A stretch of 43,630 nt of DNA. It comes from Firmicutes bacterium UBA2058. Lineage in GTDB: Bacteria; Bacillota; Clostridia; Tissierellales; Sedimentibacteraceae. Below the pieces are notes generated by a model, which made no database searches, was not told the origin of the DNA, and worked only from the letters and a program-made list of their open reading frames with translations. Shown in pieces: positions 16,859 to 27,136 of the stretch. A program made the position numbers and the translations under genes. Position 1 is the first letter of the stretch. Every line of letters starts with the position of its first letter. The stretch covers positions 1 to 43,630 of the forward strand of contig DDAM01000010.1 of NCBI GenBank assembly GCA_002332905.1, in the 5' to 3' direction.

Positions 16859-19800
16859 ATGTATAAAAAAATTATAGTAATTATGTTATGTACAGTATGT
16901 ACATTATGTACATTGATGATTTTAACTTCCTGCAATAAACAAAATGAAGCAAATTCAACTATTGACAACAAAATTTCTAACAATAACAATTCTTGTCAAA
17001 GCTATGAGCTTATTGCACTGAAAGCTGATAATCAGGGTATTGAGCTTTCTTCAGCCTTTCAATTATCATCCAATAAAGAAATAGATAAAAGCTTTATTAA
17101 GGATAATCTACAAATAATACCGGAAATGAATTACGAGCTTAAAAAAGTTTCAAGTACAATATATAACGTTATCCCATCTTCAGGTTTGGAAAACAACAAA
17201 ATCTATCAAATTAAGCTAAATAACACTAGCAGTCCATATTCTTGGGCATTTCAAACAAAAAAACAATTTAGTGTAGAAAATACGATCCCCTATGATAAAA
17301 GTAGCTATGTTCCCATAAATTCAGGTATTGAGCTCTACTTCAATATGGGCAATTTAGAGCCTATAGATGAATATTTTTCTATTATTCCATATGTTGAGGG
17401 AAAATTTCTTTACAATGATAAAAATGTTGTTTTTGTATCTAAGAACGGCTTAACAGATGGTAAAAGATATACCGTCACAATTAAAAAGGGCTTTGGGGTA
17501 AAAGACAGTTCAGAAAAACTTTTAGAGGATTTTGTATTTAGCTTTGATGTAAATAGTAATAATTCGGAAATTCCATTTCATGGAGAAGATTTGATAAATA
17601 TTTATTATAGCAATTCTAAAGTGTTTAAAGGCTACTTTGGAAATGAATATACAAATAGTGAATTTAAAATAGATATTTATAAGTTTAATAACGCTGATTC
17701 TTTTTCTAATAGTTTTAAAGAATATTATAAATCCAAAGAAATAAGTGAAAATCCTGATAGTTCTTCAATATTAGCAAGAGTTAATACAATATATCAAAAA
17801 CCATATATGCAGCCAACATCTTACGCAAATGAAGGAATATTTGAGCTTCCAAATGAGCTTGATAAGGGATATTATCTTTTGAACATTAGCTTAGAGGGTA
17901 AAGATTTTAATTGCTATGAATTTTTACAAATAAATGACATGATGATGTATAATGCTGTATTTTATGATAAAATTTTATTATATGCTGTTGATGGCAAAAA
18001 CAGTCAAGGAATAAACAATGCTGAGGTGTTTATTAATGACAAAAAGATTGGTAAAACTGGTAAAGATGGAATAATAGTAAGTGAAATAAATGCAGAAGAA
18101 TTAAAAGAAAACTTAAATATTATAAGGGTAAAAGCAAAGAACTATAGTGATTTTATATATGTAGAGAATTTATACTCTAACAGATATTATTATGATTCTC
18201 TATATTCTAATATGTTTAAGTATAATGCCTATATGTATACAGACAGAAGTGTTTATATGCCTACAGATACAATAAATATATGGGGTTATGCAAGACTTAA
18301 GGATGGTTCTAAGGTAGATAAGGTAAAGCTGGAGCTTGTAGAGACAAATACAGATATAGTTATTGATACTAAATATGTTGATTTAAATGACGTTGGTACC
18401 TACCAGACTGAGTTTTCGTTAAATTATTATACTGGTGATTATTGTAAAATAAATGTATATCACAACAATAAAATAATTTATACAGATTACAGAGATATTA
18501 AGGAATATACAAAACCCTTATATTCTATAATAGGTAAATTTGATAAGGAATTTATTTATAGTAAAGAGCCTTTAAAGCTTAAGCTTAATGCCAAATTCTT
18601 CGATGGATATCCTGCAAGTAACATTGAAATTCGATATGGAAATGACTATAACATTTTTTATGGAGGCAGTAGTGAATACAAGGTTGCTACATTTGATAAT
18701 AATGGTGAAGTATCATTGGATATTGACACGCACAGTGATAGTACTAATTGGAGACCTCAAAACGCTGTAATTTATAGTTCAAATAACACTGCAGAGGAAA
18801 CAACAATTAGTAATTATAATAACTATACGGTTTTTCCAAAGCGTCAGATGCTAGAGATTGAGGGGAACTATGATGGCAGTGGTTCATTTAATGTGCTTTT
18901 ACATGAGCTTGATAATTCATTATATGGTTCGGATAAATATGTAGATTTCAAAAGCTTAAGAGGAAAGCCAATAGATGGTAATGTTAAAATCACGATTTTT
19001 GAATATTACTACGATAAATATAAAGAAAGTGAATATTATGATTTTATTAATAAAGTAAATGTTACAAATTATAGATACGAAAGCAAAGAAAACATTGTTT
19101 ATGACAATGTTATAACGACTTCAGATGGATTATCTAATATTACTATACCAAATTATAATAGTGAAAGAGATTATAGAATTATAGTAAGCTATGATGACGG
19201 AGATGGAGGAATAACTGAGGAAAGCTATTTTAGAGGAACTTTTTATCCATATTCAAGAAATTATTATTACCTAAATAAAACTGTAGATAAAGAAAAATAT
19301 AGATTAAATGAAGAAATTGAGCTTTCCTTAAAATATAAAGACAATGATGTAGACAATATAAAGGATGATAAGCTTTTAGTTTTAGTTACCGGGAATGGTT
19401 TAATTGAATATAAGCTCTTAGATGATACAACATTTAAATACAATTTTAAGGAAAGCTTTATACCAAATGTTATATTTAATGGTGTGTATATTAAAAATGG
19501 ATATATGTACCCTGTAGATGGTTGGTTATCGTTAAATTATGATTATTCAGAAAGACAGATTTATTTTGATGTCACTACTGATAAAGAAGAGTATAGACCA
19601 GGAGAGGAAGTTACTTTAGATATTAAAGCATATGATGAAGACAAAAATCCTATAGAAACAGATGTAAATATCAGTGTTGTCGATGAAGCATATTTTGCTG
19701 TATTTCCTCAAGATGTAAACATATTGCGGAATATTTATAGCTATTATTACAGTACTGGCTTATTAAGTACATATCTTTCAAATAGAGAAATAACATTTGA

Positions 19801-21721
19801 TGATGGAGCTGAAAAAGGTGGTGGCGGTGGAGGAAATGAGGGAATACTAAGAGAGAATTTTAAGGATACCAGCGTATTTAAAACAGTAAGAACTGGTAAA
19901 AATGGTATGGCAAATCTTAAGTTTAAATTAGCAGACAATGTAACCTCTTGGCGTATAACCTACCAAGGTATATCTGATAAAAAATATGCTGGAAATGGAA
20001 CTAAAAACATAACAGCAAGCCTTCCATTTTATGTTGATATGATAATGTACAATAAATATCTCAAAGAGGATAATATAAGCGTTTCACTGAGGGTATTTGG
20101 TAAAGATACACAAAACGGTGAGAAGGTTGACTATAAGGTAGTAGTTAAAAATAAGGCTGACAGCAAGGAACAGCAGTATAAAAAAGAGGGCATTATAGGT
20201 GAGTATACTAATATTTATATTGGCAATAAGGATATAGGGCAGTATGAAATATATGTATATGCTTCTAGCAATAATTTAAAGGATGCTATTAAGGAAGAAT
20301 TTGAGGTTGTTGAATCATATGTATATTTTAATAATGCAACTAAATATAAGGTAGCAGATAATACAGTTTTAGATGAAGTATATTCAAATCCTGTAATCAC
20401 CTTATACAACAACAGTCAATCTGACTTTTTCTTATCATTAAGAGATATAGCAGGTAGTAACGGAAAAAGAATAGATCAAGTTGTATGCTCTATGGCTGCT
20501 ACTAATTATATAAATACTTATTTTGATCTTGATTGGTACTATAATGAAAAGGAATTAGTTAGCGTATTAAGTAGTTATGTAGGCAATTATGGCGGTTACA
20601 CGCTATTACCATATACAGCTGATGATGCTCAGTTAACAGCTAAGGTTGCTTACGTTGTTGATAATGAGATAATAAACTATCAAGTAAAAAAATATTTTGA
20701 AAGTGTTTTATCAGATACTGTTTATGATAATAAAATGGCTTCAGCACTATGGGGTCTTGCTAAAAACAAAGAACCGATTTTATTGAATATTTATGAGCTT
20801 TTAAAAAATCAGGAGTTGCCAATAAGAGATAAGCTATATCTTTATTTAGCACTTGCAGAACTTGGTGACATTAATACTGTAGAAAAATATTATAAGCAGA
20901 CTCTAGATAGCTATGTTAAAAAATCAGGTGAATACTTGTACTTTGAAAATAATTTTGATGATATAAATAATTATGAATTAACCTCTCTGATGGCTATTTT
21001 AGGTGTGAAGCTTAAGGATTATGAAAACAGTGATTTATTGTTCAAATTTATTTATAATAATCCTTCTAATTATACCTTATCAAATTTGGAGCAGCTTATT
21101 TACATTATGAATAGGGATATTTTATCAATTGATGAGGTTAAAGATCTATTTGGAGAGGTAACCGTAACAATTAATGATAAAAAATATGACTATAAGCTAA
21201 AATTGTTTGATACAGTGAGCCTTTCGGTGGAAAAAGATGATATAAAAAATGTTAAATTCAGCAATATAAAAGGTGATATTGAGTGTGTTGTAGAAGCTCT
21301 AGGCAATAAGGATGATTTAGCTAAAAACAAAAGTGATGAATTAAAAATTGATATAACTTATTCTTCAGAAAACTCAACTATGCAAAAAACAAGCTTTAAG
21401 CAATCAGAAATAATTAAGGTTACTATAACTCCAAGTGTTATTGATTCAATAATGCATGGCTCATATGAAATAACATATGTTCTTCCATCAGGTTTTAGAT
21501 TTGTGAAAAGTGATAAAAACAATCATGCTTGGTTAATTGAGGAAGGACAGAAGTTAAGGTATTTTATAAGTTTTCATAGACAAAATTTTAATTTAACTCC
21601 AGTTATGTTTTACATGCAAGCAACACAAAGTGGAGAATATACAGTAGATTATGCAGTTATTAAGGAAAACTATAGTACTAAGCTAAATTATATAGAAAAA
21701 TCAAAGATTAAAATTGAATAA
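16859..21721 (+). CDS. Alpha-2-macroglobulin-like giant lipoprotein without thioester Cys
   Basis: A 1620-residue surface lipoprotein with lipobox LTSC (Cys25). An Ig-like (Big_5) domain spans about 160-245. MG domains follow, with YTDRSVYMPTD near 460 and DKEEYRPGEE near 908, each a typical MG2 start. The A2M core has VDEAYFAVF, a bait-like region holding six glycines (987-992), and TSWRITYQG near 1030. Helical repeats from about 1190 resemble the TED domain. Where thioester-bearing members have Cys-x-x-Gln, this protein has RIDQ (1204-1207), so covalent trapping is not expected. Homologues are thought to inhibit attacking proteases at the cell surface. It has its own promoter. The MEMO-family gene follows by 15 bases. 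Confidence 0.88.
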   Translation: MYKKIIVIMLCTVCTLCTLMILTSCNKQNEANSTIDNKISNNNNSCQSYELIALKADNQGIELSSAFQLSSNKEIDKSFIKDNLQIIPEMNYELKKVSSTIYNVIPSSGLENNKIYQIKLNNTSSPYSWAFQTKKQFSVENTIPYDKSSYVPINSGIELYFNMGNLEPIDEYFSIIPYVEGKFLYNDKNVVFVSKNGLTDGKRYTVTIKKGFGVKDSSEKLLEDFVFSFDVNSNNSEIPFHGEDLINIYYSNSKVFKGYFGNEYTNSEFKIDIYKFNNADSFSNSFKEYYKSKEISENPDSSSILARVNTIYQKPYMQPTSYANEGIFELPNELDKGYYLLNISLEGKDFNCYEFLQINDMMMYNAVFYDKILLYAVDGKNSQGINNAEVFINDKKIGKTGKDGIIVSEINAEELKENLNIIRVKAKNYSDFIYVENLYSNRYYYDSLYSNMFKYNAYMYTDRSVYMPTDTINIWGYARLKDGSKVDKVKLELVETNTDIVIDTKYVDLNDVGTYQTEFSLNYYTGDYCKINVYHNNKIIYTDYRDIKEYTKPLYSIIGKFDKEFIYSKEPLKLKLNAKFFDGYPASNIEIRYGNDYNIFYGGSSEYKVATFDNNGEVSLDIDTHSDSTNWRPQNAVIYSSNNTAEETTISNYNNYTVFPKRQMLEIEGNYDGSGSFNVLLHELDNSLYGSDKYVDFKSLRGKPIDGNVKITIFEYYYDKYKESEYYDFINKVNVTNYRYESKENIVYDNVITTSDGLSNITIPNYNSERDYRIIVSYDDGDGGITEESYFRGTFYPYSRNYYYLNKTVDKEKYRLNEEIELSLKYKDNDVDNIKDDKLLVLVTGNGLIEYKLLDDTTFKYNFKESFIPNVIFNGVYIKNGYMYPVDGWLSLNYDYSERQIYFDVTTDKEEYRPGEEVTLDIKAYDEDKNPIETDVNISVVDEAYFAVFPQDVNILRNIYSYYYSTGLLSTYLSNREITFDDGAEKGGGGGGNEGILRENFKDTSVFKTVRTGKNGMANLKFKLADNVTSWRITYQGISDKKYAGNGTKNITASLPFYVDMIMYNKYLKEDNISVSLRVFGKDTQNGEKVDYKVVVKNKADSKEQQYKKEGIIGEYTNIYIGNKDIGQYEIYVYASSNNLKDAIKEEFEVVESYVYFNNATKYKVADNTVLDEVYSNPVITLYNNSQSDFFLSLRDIAGSNGKRIDQVVCSMAATNYINTYFDLDWYYNEKELVSVLSSYVGNYGGYTLLPYTADDAQLTAKVAYVVDNEIINYQVKKYFESVLSDTVYDNKMASALWGLAKNKEPILLNIYELLKNQELPIRDKLYLYLALAELGDINTVEKYYKQTLDSYVKKSGEYLYFENNFDDINNYELTSLMAILGVKLKDYENSDLLFKFIYNNPSNYTLSNLEQLIYIMNRDILSIDEVKDLFGEVTVTINDKKYDYKLKLFDTVSLSVEKDDIKNVKFSNIKGDIECVVEALGNKDDLAKNKSDELKIDITYSSENSTMQKTSFKQSEIIKVTITPSVIDSIMHGSYEITYVLPSGFRFVKSDKNNHAWLIEEGQKLRYFISFHRQNFNLTPVMFYMQATQSGEYTVDYAVIKENYSTKLNYIEKSKIKIE

Positions 21722-21736
21722 ATTGAAGGTGATGTA

Positions 21737-22627
21737 TTGCAACATAAAGTCAATATAGCAGTAATTTTTATTACAATGTTATTGATACTTTTTAGTATAT
21801 TTATTGCTGTTTTAAACGAAAAAGAAAATAGTTTGGATTTTTATCTGCCTAACGGTGAGCAAAGCCTTCAATGTTTAAACTACAATGTATTGGATTTTAT
21901 GAGTATAAAAGAGTATAATAATTTGGATGATGTAGGTACTATAAGAGGACTTATAGTACCTCATCATCTTTTAGCTAAGGATTTGATACATGAGGCATTT
22001 CAAATTTCAGACAGGACTAAATATAAAACTATTGTAGTTTTTGGACCAGATCATGAAAGTGTGGATAGGGGAAAGGTGTTTACATCTAGTAGCAATTGGC
22101 AAACTCCTACAGGTATCCTAAATGCTGATAAAGATATAATCGAAATTATTTCAAAGCTTGATTTTGTTGTAGAAAATAACGAAAAATTAACTATTGAACA
22201 TTCTATATCTGGTCTTGTACCTTTTATAGAGTATTATTATTATGACGTTAAAATTATACCAATTGCTTTAACTAAACAGTTGACTCTCGAAAATTTAGAT
22301 AAGCTTTTGATATCACTAGTAGAAAATATTGAAGTAGAGGACACGCTATTTATATCTTCTGTTGATTTTTCTCATTATCTAAGCCTTGAAAAGGCAAATG
22401 AAATGGATAAAATAAGCATTGAGGCTATAAGTAATAAAGATATAAAAAAAATCAAGACATTTACAAATGACAACCTTGATTCGCCTAATAGTATAACTGC
22501 AATGTTAAAAGCTATGGAATTAATCGGAGCTAAAAATATGAAGATTTTAAATAACAGCAATTCACAAATTATATTGAATAAAAAATTGGATGAAACTACA
22601 AGCTACATAACATTTATGTTTTATTAA
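21737..22627 (+). CDS. MEMO-family protein (AmmeMemoRadiSam system protein B-like), membrane anchored
   Basis: A 296-residue protein with an N-terminal membrane helix (about residues 5-25) and a MEMO1 domain: RGLIVPHHLLAKDL, VVFGPDHE, EHSISGLVPFIEYY and SSVDFSHYL supply the His and Asp cluster of the putative metal site. In many bacteria this family is linked to an AMMECR1 protein and a radical SAM enzyme, but neither is present in the window. TTG at 21737 is chosen because GAAGGTGATG lies just upstream. The catalytic role is not established. The extra membrane helix distinguishes it from the usual soluble form. Confidence 0.87.
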   Translation: MQHKVNIAVIFITMLLILFSIFIAVLNEKENSLDFYLPNGEQSLQCLNYNVLDFMSIKEYNNLDDVGTIRGLIVPHHLLAKDLIHEAFQISDRTKYKTIVVFGPDHESVDRGKVFTSSSNWQTPTGILNADKDIIEIISKLDFVVENNEKLTIEHSISGLVPFIEYYYYDVKIIPIALTKQLTLENLDKLLISLVENIEVEDTLFISSVDFSHYLSLEKANEMDKISIEAISNKDIKKIKTFTNDNLDSPNSITAMLKAMELIGAKNMKILNNSNSQIILNKKLDETTSYITFMFY

Positions 22628-22652
22628 CACTCATAATAACGGAGGAAAACTA

Positions 22653-23816
22653 ATGAAATTTTTTCATTTGTCGGATTTACATATAGGAAAGCAGTTAAAT
22701 CATTACAATTTAAAGGAAGACCAAATATATATTCTTAATCAGGTAGTTGACAAAGCTAATGAGCTAAGACCTGATGCTATAGTTATAGCTGGTGATGTAT
22801 ATGACAAATCTGTTCCTTCTGCAGAGGCAGTTACTATATTTGATGATTTTCTTACAAAGATTTCAGAGATTAATCCATCAATTCCTGTTTTTATAATTAG
22901 CGGTAATCATGATTCTGCAGAAAGACTTGATTTTGCTAGTTCTATATTAGGTAGACATAATGTTTTTATTTCTGGTTTGCCACCAAGGGATAAAGACGAG
23001 TATCTAAAAAAGATTACATTAAATGATGAATATGGTGAGGTTAATTTTTATTTATTACCCTTCCTAAAGCCTGGATATATTAGGCACATATTTGAAGATG
23101 GAGAAATTATAAGCTACGATGATGCTGTAAGAAAAATTATTGAAAGAGAAAATATAGATTATACTAAAAGAAATGTATTAGTGGCACATCAGTTTTTTAC
23201 CTTTAAAAATATTAAACCAGAGACCTGTGATTCTGAGATAACTCTTATTTCGGTAGGTGGTCTTGATAATGCGGATGTTTCGGCTGTAAAGGATTTTGAT
23301 TATGTAGCGCTAGGTCACATTCATGGACCACAAAAAATAGGCTACGACCATATTAGATATGGTGGTACATTGTTAAAATATTCAGTCAGTGAAAGAAATC
23401 ACAACAAATCATTAACTGTTGTAAATATAAGGGATAAAGGTAAAAAGGCAGAAATGGAACAAATATTTATTAAACCTTTACGTGATTTAAGATTAGAGGA
23501 AGGGCTTTTGGAGGAAATACTTACTAGAGCTACTGATGATAATAAGGATGATTATATAAGCGTAATTCTTAAGGATGAATTAGATCAGTACAAGCCTAAG
23601 GAGCAACTGGAAAATATTTATACTCATATACTGGAGATAAGAGTTGATAATGCAAGGACACGTTCAAGGCTTGAGGCTTCTTGTGATGAAATTGAAATTG
23701 AGAATCCTGTAGAAGCCTTTGAAAATTTCTTTTTCAGTATGCAAAAACGTGATATGACTGATGACGAGAGAAAGGCAATAATTGAAATTATATCACGTGT
23801 AAAGGAGAATGAGTAG
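22653..23816 (+). CDS. sbcD: SbcD, nuclease subunit of the SbcCD DNA-end processing complex
   Basis: A 387-residue Mre11-type calcineurin-like nuclease. All phosphoesterase motifs are visible: SDLHIGK, AGDVYDKS, GNHDS, VAHQFF and GHIHGPQ, which hold the two metal ions. It cuts hairpins and protein-blocked DNA ends together with SbcC. A C-terminal capping domain follows from about residue 280. The stop codon abuts the sbcC ATG (TAG-ATG), so the two are translationally coupled. GGAGG precedes the ATG. Confidence 0.96.
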   Translation: MKFFHLSDLHIGKQLNHYNLKEDQIYILNQVVDKANELRPDAIVIAGDVYDKSVPSAEAVTIFDDFLTKISEINPSIPVFIISGNHDSAERLDFASSILGRHNVFISGLPPRDKDEYLKKITLNDEYGEVNFYLLPFLKPGYIRHIFEDGEIISYDDAVRKIIERENIDYTKRNVLVAHQFFTFKNIKPETCDSEITLISVGGLDNADVSAVKDFDYVALGHIHGPQKIGYDHIRYGGTLLKYSVSERNHNKSLTVVNIRDKGKKAEMEQIFIKPLRDLRLEEGLLEEILTRATDDNKDDYISVILKDELDQYKPKEQLENIYTHILEIRVDNARTRSRLEASCDEIEIENPVEAFENFFFSMQKRDMTDDERKAIIEIISRVKENE

Positions 23817-26800
23817 ATGAAGCCAATAAAAATTGTAATATCAGCCTTTGGTTCTTATGCAGATAAAACAGAGATAAGCTTTAGAGAAGTTAATAGTGGA
23901 ATATTTTTGATTGCAGGTGATACAGGCTCTGGTAAAACTACTATTTTTGATGCAATAACCTATGCTTTATATGAGCAAACAAGTGGTGGAGTTCGAGATG
24001 GCAATATGATGAGAAGTCAATTTGCTGTTGAAGATACATTAACCTATGTTGAACTTACCTTTAATTATCAAGGCAAAATATATAAAATCAAGAGAAATCC
24101 TCAATATGAAAGACGTTCTAAAAGAAAAACAGCTGATGGAACCGGCTATACTACTGAAACGCCAAAGGTTGAACTAACCTTACCTGATGGCAAGGTTTTT
24201 ATGGGCAACAAAACTGAAACTAATAATAAGATAACTGAAATTTTAGGTATTGATAAAGAGCAATTTACACAAATTGCTATGATAGCACAGGGCGACTTTT
24301 TAAAATTATTGCATGCAAATTCTGATGAAAGAAAAAGAATTTTTTCTAAGATATTTGATACAAGAGTTTATAGTAAAATTCAGGAGTCTTTACAAAATAA
24401 AATTAGAGAGATTAATACTGAGTTAGCTAAGAATAAAACCCTTTGTGAACATGAAATGAAAAATATTGTTTATTTAGAGGGAAGTGTATATGAAAACCTG
24501 TGGTTAGATATGGTTTCTAACTTTGAGTTTAAAGCTGATGAAGTGCTTGAACTTATTGAAAAAATTAACAATGAAATAAAGGAAAGAGAACAAGACATCA
24601 GTAATCATAGGGAAAAGGTGCAAGGTAATTTAAATGATATAAATTCCGCTATAAATAGTGCTGAGACTGTAAATGATTTGTTTAAAAAGCTTAAACTTTC
24701 ATGTGAAATTAAAAAGGAGCTTGAAGGTAAATATGAGGAACAAAAAATAAAGGAAAAGAAACTTGATAGCGCTAAAAAAGCAGAAAAAGTTAAGCCTGAC
24801 GAAAGCAGGTATATTGATAAGCTAACTTCATTAACAAACGTTAGAGAACGAATAATTAATATAAATAAGTGGTTAGAAGAAAATGAAAATAGGCTAGATT
24901 TTTTATCTAAAGAGCTTGCAATTTGCGAGAAAAACAAGGCTGAGAATGAGGGAAAATTAACGCAAGGCATTGCAAGGATAGATGATACCTTACCAAAATA
25001 TGATGAACTGGAAGAAAAAAAAGCTTTAACATTGGAGCTATATAAAGAAAAAATCTCATTAGAGCAAAAGGTTGATAGTGTAAAAAATGATATAGAGGAC
25101 AAAAAAATATTAAAACTAAAGCTGGAAAGTGAGCAAGATAGTCTTAAAAATTGTTATACTATATATACTGAAACTCAGCTAATGGTTAAAGATATTGAAA
25201 ATAGTGTATCTGAGCTTAATGAACTAAGTAGGCTAGTAGATGAGTTAAGTTTTGTTAAAGAAAAATATGATATAAGTATAGGTGAAGCAAATAGTGCTTT
25301 TGTAGTTTATTCAAAATTAAATGGCATATATGAAGAAATGTATAGAGAATTTTTAAGTGAACAAGCTGGAATACTTGCTAAAGAAAGGCTTGTAGATAAT
25401 ATGCCATGTCCTGTTTGTGGTTCAACAAATCATCCATGTATTGCATCTGTTTCAGAGCATGCTCCAACACAAGCTAATGTAGAAAATTCAAAGAAAGAAC
25501 GTGATAAGGCAGAAAAACAAAACAGTTGCGCTAGTGAAAGACTACAAGTAGCTAGGCAGAGTTATGATATGAAGTTAGAGCTAGTTTCAAATAAGTCAAA
25601 GCAAATATTAAAAAAAGACTTTAAAAACGACGCTTCTGATATTAAGCTAATTAACCAAGCACTAGAAAATGCTAAAAAAGAATTAGAGCTAAATAAGGTT
25701 AGGCTAGCAACTGCAATAAACAATAAGAGCAGGTATGAGGCTAATTTAAATTCTTTGGGCGATATAGCTAAAGAATTGACTGATAAAACTGCTAGTTTAG
25801 ATGAAATAATTAATGCACATAGTGAAATAAATTTAAAGTTTACAACTTTTACTACAAGTATAGAAGAACTAAAAAAACAGCTATTGTTTGAATCTAAAGA
25901 TGAAGCAATTCATAGGCTTAATATTTATAGGTCTAAGCTAAATGAATTAAATAATACTGTAGCAAATACTACAAGCAATTTTAATAGCTTATTAAGAGCA
26001 GTTGAAGCAAAAAAAGGTCAACAAATATCAGAAGTTGAAAGTGAACTAAGATTTAAATCTGAGTTAGAAGAAGCTAAAAATGTATATTATAATTCTATAA
26101 ATATTAATAATTTTAACAGTGAGGAAGAATATAAAAAATCGAAATTGACTTCCGTTCAAATCGAGTCTTTACAATCTGATATTGATAACTATAATAAAAG
26201 ATTGTCAGATATTAAAAACGAAATTAGGATTTATACGGAACAAACAGAAGGAAAATCTGAAGTGGCTCTTGACAGCATGCTTAAAACAAAAAATGAATTA
26301 ACAATTTCATTACAAGAAATTGAAAAAGAATTTAAGATAATATATACTCTGAATAAAAAGAATTCTGATGCTAGAGTTAATATAGAAAAGCTATTTAAAG
26401 AGAGAAAAGAAATAAGAATTCAATATGAAACCTATAATTCACTTAATATAACAGCTAATGGAAAAATAAGTGAACAGATAAAAATGGACTTTGAAACTTA
26501 TATTCAGAGACAATATTTTAATAAAATTATAGCAGCTGCTAATAAGAGGTTAGACAAAATGTCATCAGGACAATTTCTATTGCAGTGCAGGGATATAACT
26601 GATTTAGGCAACAGAGGACCTGTAGGGCTAGATTTGGATATTTATAGCCTTGTAACTGACACGACAAGAGATGTCAAAACCTTATCAGGTGGGGAGTCGT
26701 TTATGGCCGCACTTTCTATGGCTCTTGGACTTTCTGATGTTATACAGTTGACTGCTGGAGCTGTACATCTTGATACAATGTTTATAGACGAGGGTTTCGG

Positions 26801-26972
26801 CTCTTTGGACGACAATGCAAGAGCGCAGGCTATAGGTGTATTAAATGAGTTAGCGGGTAATAATAGACTTGTAGGAATAATATCTCATGTTAATGAATTA
26901 AAGGAGCAAATTGATAACAAACTCGTTGTTAAAAAAAGTGAAAAAGGAAGCAAAGTATTCTGGGCAGAATAA
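23817..26972 (+). CDS. sbcC: SbcC, Rad50-type ATPase of the SbcCD complex
   Basis: A 1051-residue SMC-like ATPase. Walker A GDTGSGKT is at 34-41. Long Lys/Glu-rich coiled coils occupy about 180-880 and are split by the zinc hook CPVC at 531-534, through which two molecules dimerise. The signature LSGGES is at 956-961 and Walker B LDTMFIDEGFGSLD lies about 30 residues later. Length and layout are normal. With SbcD it processes DNA hairpins and ends. It is directly coupled to sbcD. Confidence 0.96.
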   Translation: MKPIKIVISAFGSYADKTEISFREVNSGIFLIAGDTGSGKTTIFDAITYALYEQTSGGVRDGNMMRSQFAVEDTLTYVELTFNYQGKIYKIKRNPQYERRSKRKTADGTGYTTETPKVELTLPDGKVFMGNKTETNNKITEILGIDKEQFTQIAMIAQGDFLKLLHANSDERKRIFSKIFDTRVYSKIQESLQNKIREINTELAKNKTLCEHEMKNIVYLEGSVYENLWLDMVSNFEFKADEVLELIEKINNEIKEREQDISNHREKVQGNLNDINSAINSAETVNDLFKKLKLSCEIKKELEGKYEEQKIKEKKLDSAKKAEKVKPDESRYIDKLTSLTNVRERIININKWLEENENRLDFLSKELAICEKNKAENEGKLTQGIARIDDTLPKYDELEEKKALTLELYKEKISLEQKVDSVKNDIEDKKILKLKLESEQDSLKNCYTIYTETQLMVKDIENSVSELNELSRLVDELSFVKEKYDISIGEANSAFVVYSKLNGIYEEMYREFLSEQAGILAKERLVDNMPCPVCGSTNHPCIASVSEHAPTQANVENSKKERDKAEKQNSCASERLQVARQSYDMKLELVSNKSKQILKKDFKNDASDIKLINQALENAKKELELNKVRLATAINNKSRYEANLNSLGDIAKELTDKTASLDEIINAHSEINLKFTTFTTSIEELKKQLLFESKDEAIHRLNIYRSKLNELNNTVANTTSNFNSLLRAVEAKKGQQISEVESELRFKSELEEAKNVYYNSININNFNSEEEYKKSKLTSVQIESLQSDIDNYNKRLSDIKNEIRIYTEQTEGKSEVALDSMLKTKNELTISLQEIEKEFKIIYTLNKKNSDARVNIEKLFKERKEIRIQYETYNSLNITANGKISEQIKMDFETYIQRQYFNKIIAAANKRLDKMSSGQFLLQCRDITDLGNRGPVGLDLDIYSLVTDTTRDVKTLSGGESFMAALSMALGLSDVIQLTAGAVHLDTMFIDEGFGSLDDNARAQAIGVLNELAGNNRLVGIISHVNELKEQIDNKLVVKKSEKGSKVFWAE

Positions 26973-27012
26973 TTTTGTTGTTTATTCATTGAAATAATGA
27001 TAAAATATAAAA

Positions 27013-27094
27013 AGTGTGAAGAAAAGCACTTCACACTATGAAAGAATCAAAAGACGATTCTTCATTAATTTTTTATGACGACGTAAAACGTCGT
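27013..27094 (+). repeat. Three-hairpin intergenic element, copy A
   Basis: Three consecutive stems: AGTGTGAAG/CTTCACACT (27013-27037), AAGAATC/GATTCTT (27042-27062) and ACGACGT/ACGTCGT (27078-27094). The middle stem with its flanks (CTATGAAAGAATC...GATTCTTCATTA) is nearly identical to that of a second element at 39796-39874. The outer stems differ in sequence but sit in the same places. There is no T-run after the last stem. It lies in the probable 5' untranslated region of the foldase gene. Confidence 0.6.
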
Positions 27095-27136
27095 GATAGA
27101 GGAAAGTGTTAATAAAACTAGAGAGGATATTAAAAT

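Noticed and set aside
24605..25102. 165-codon minus-strand frame inside sbcC
   Set aside because: Antisense of a Lys/Glu-rich coiled coil gives a Ser/Phe-rich shadow frame; not a gene.
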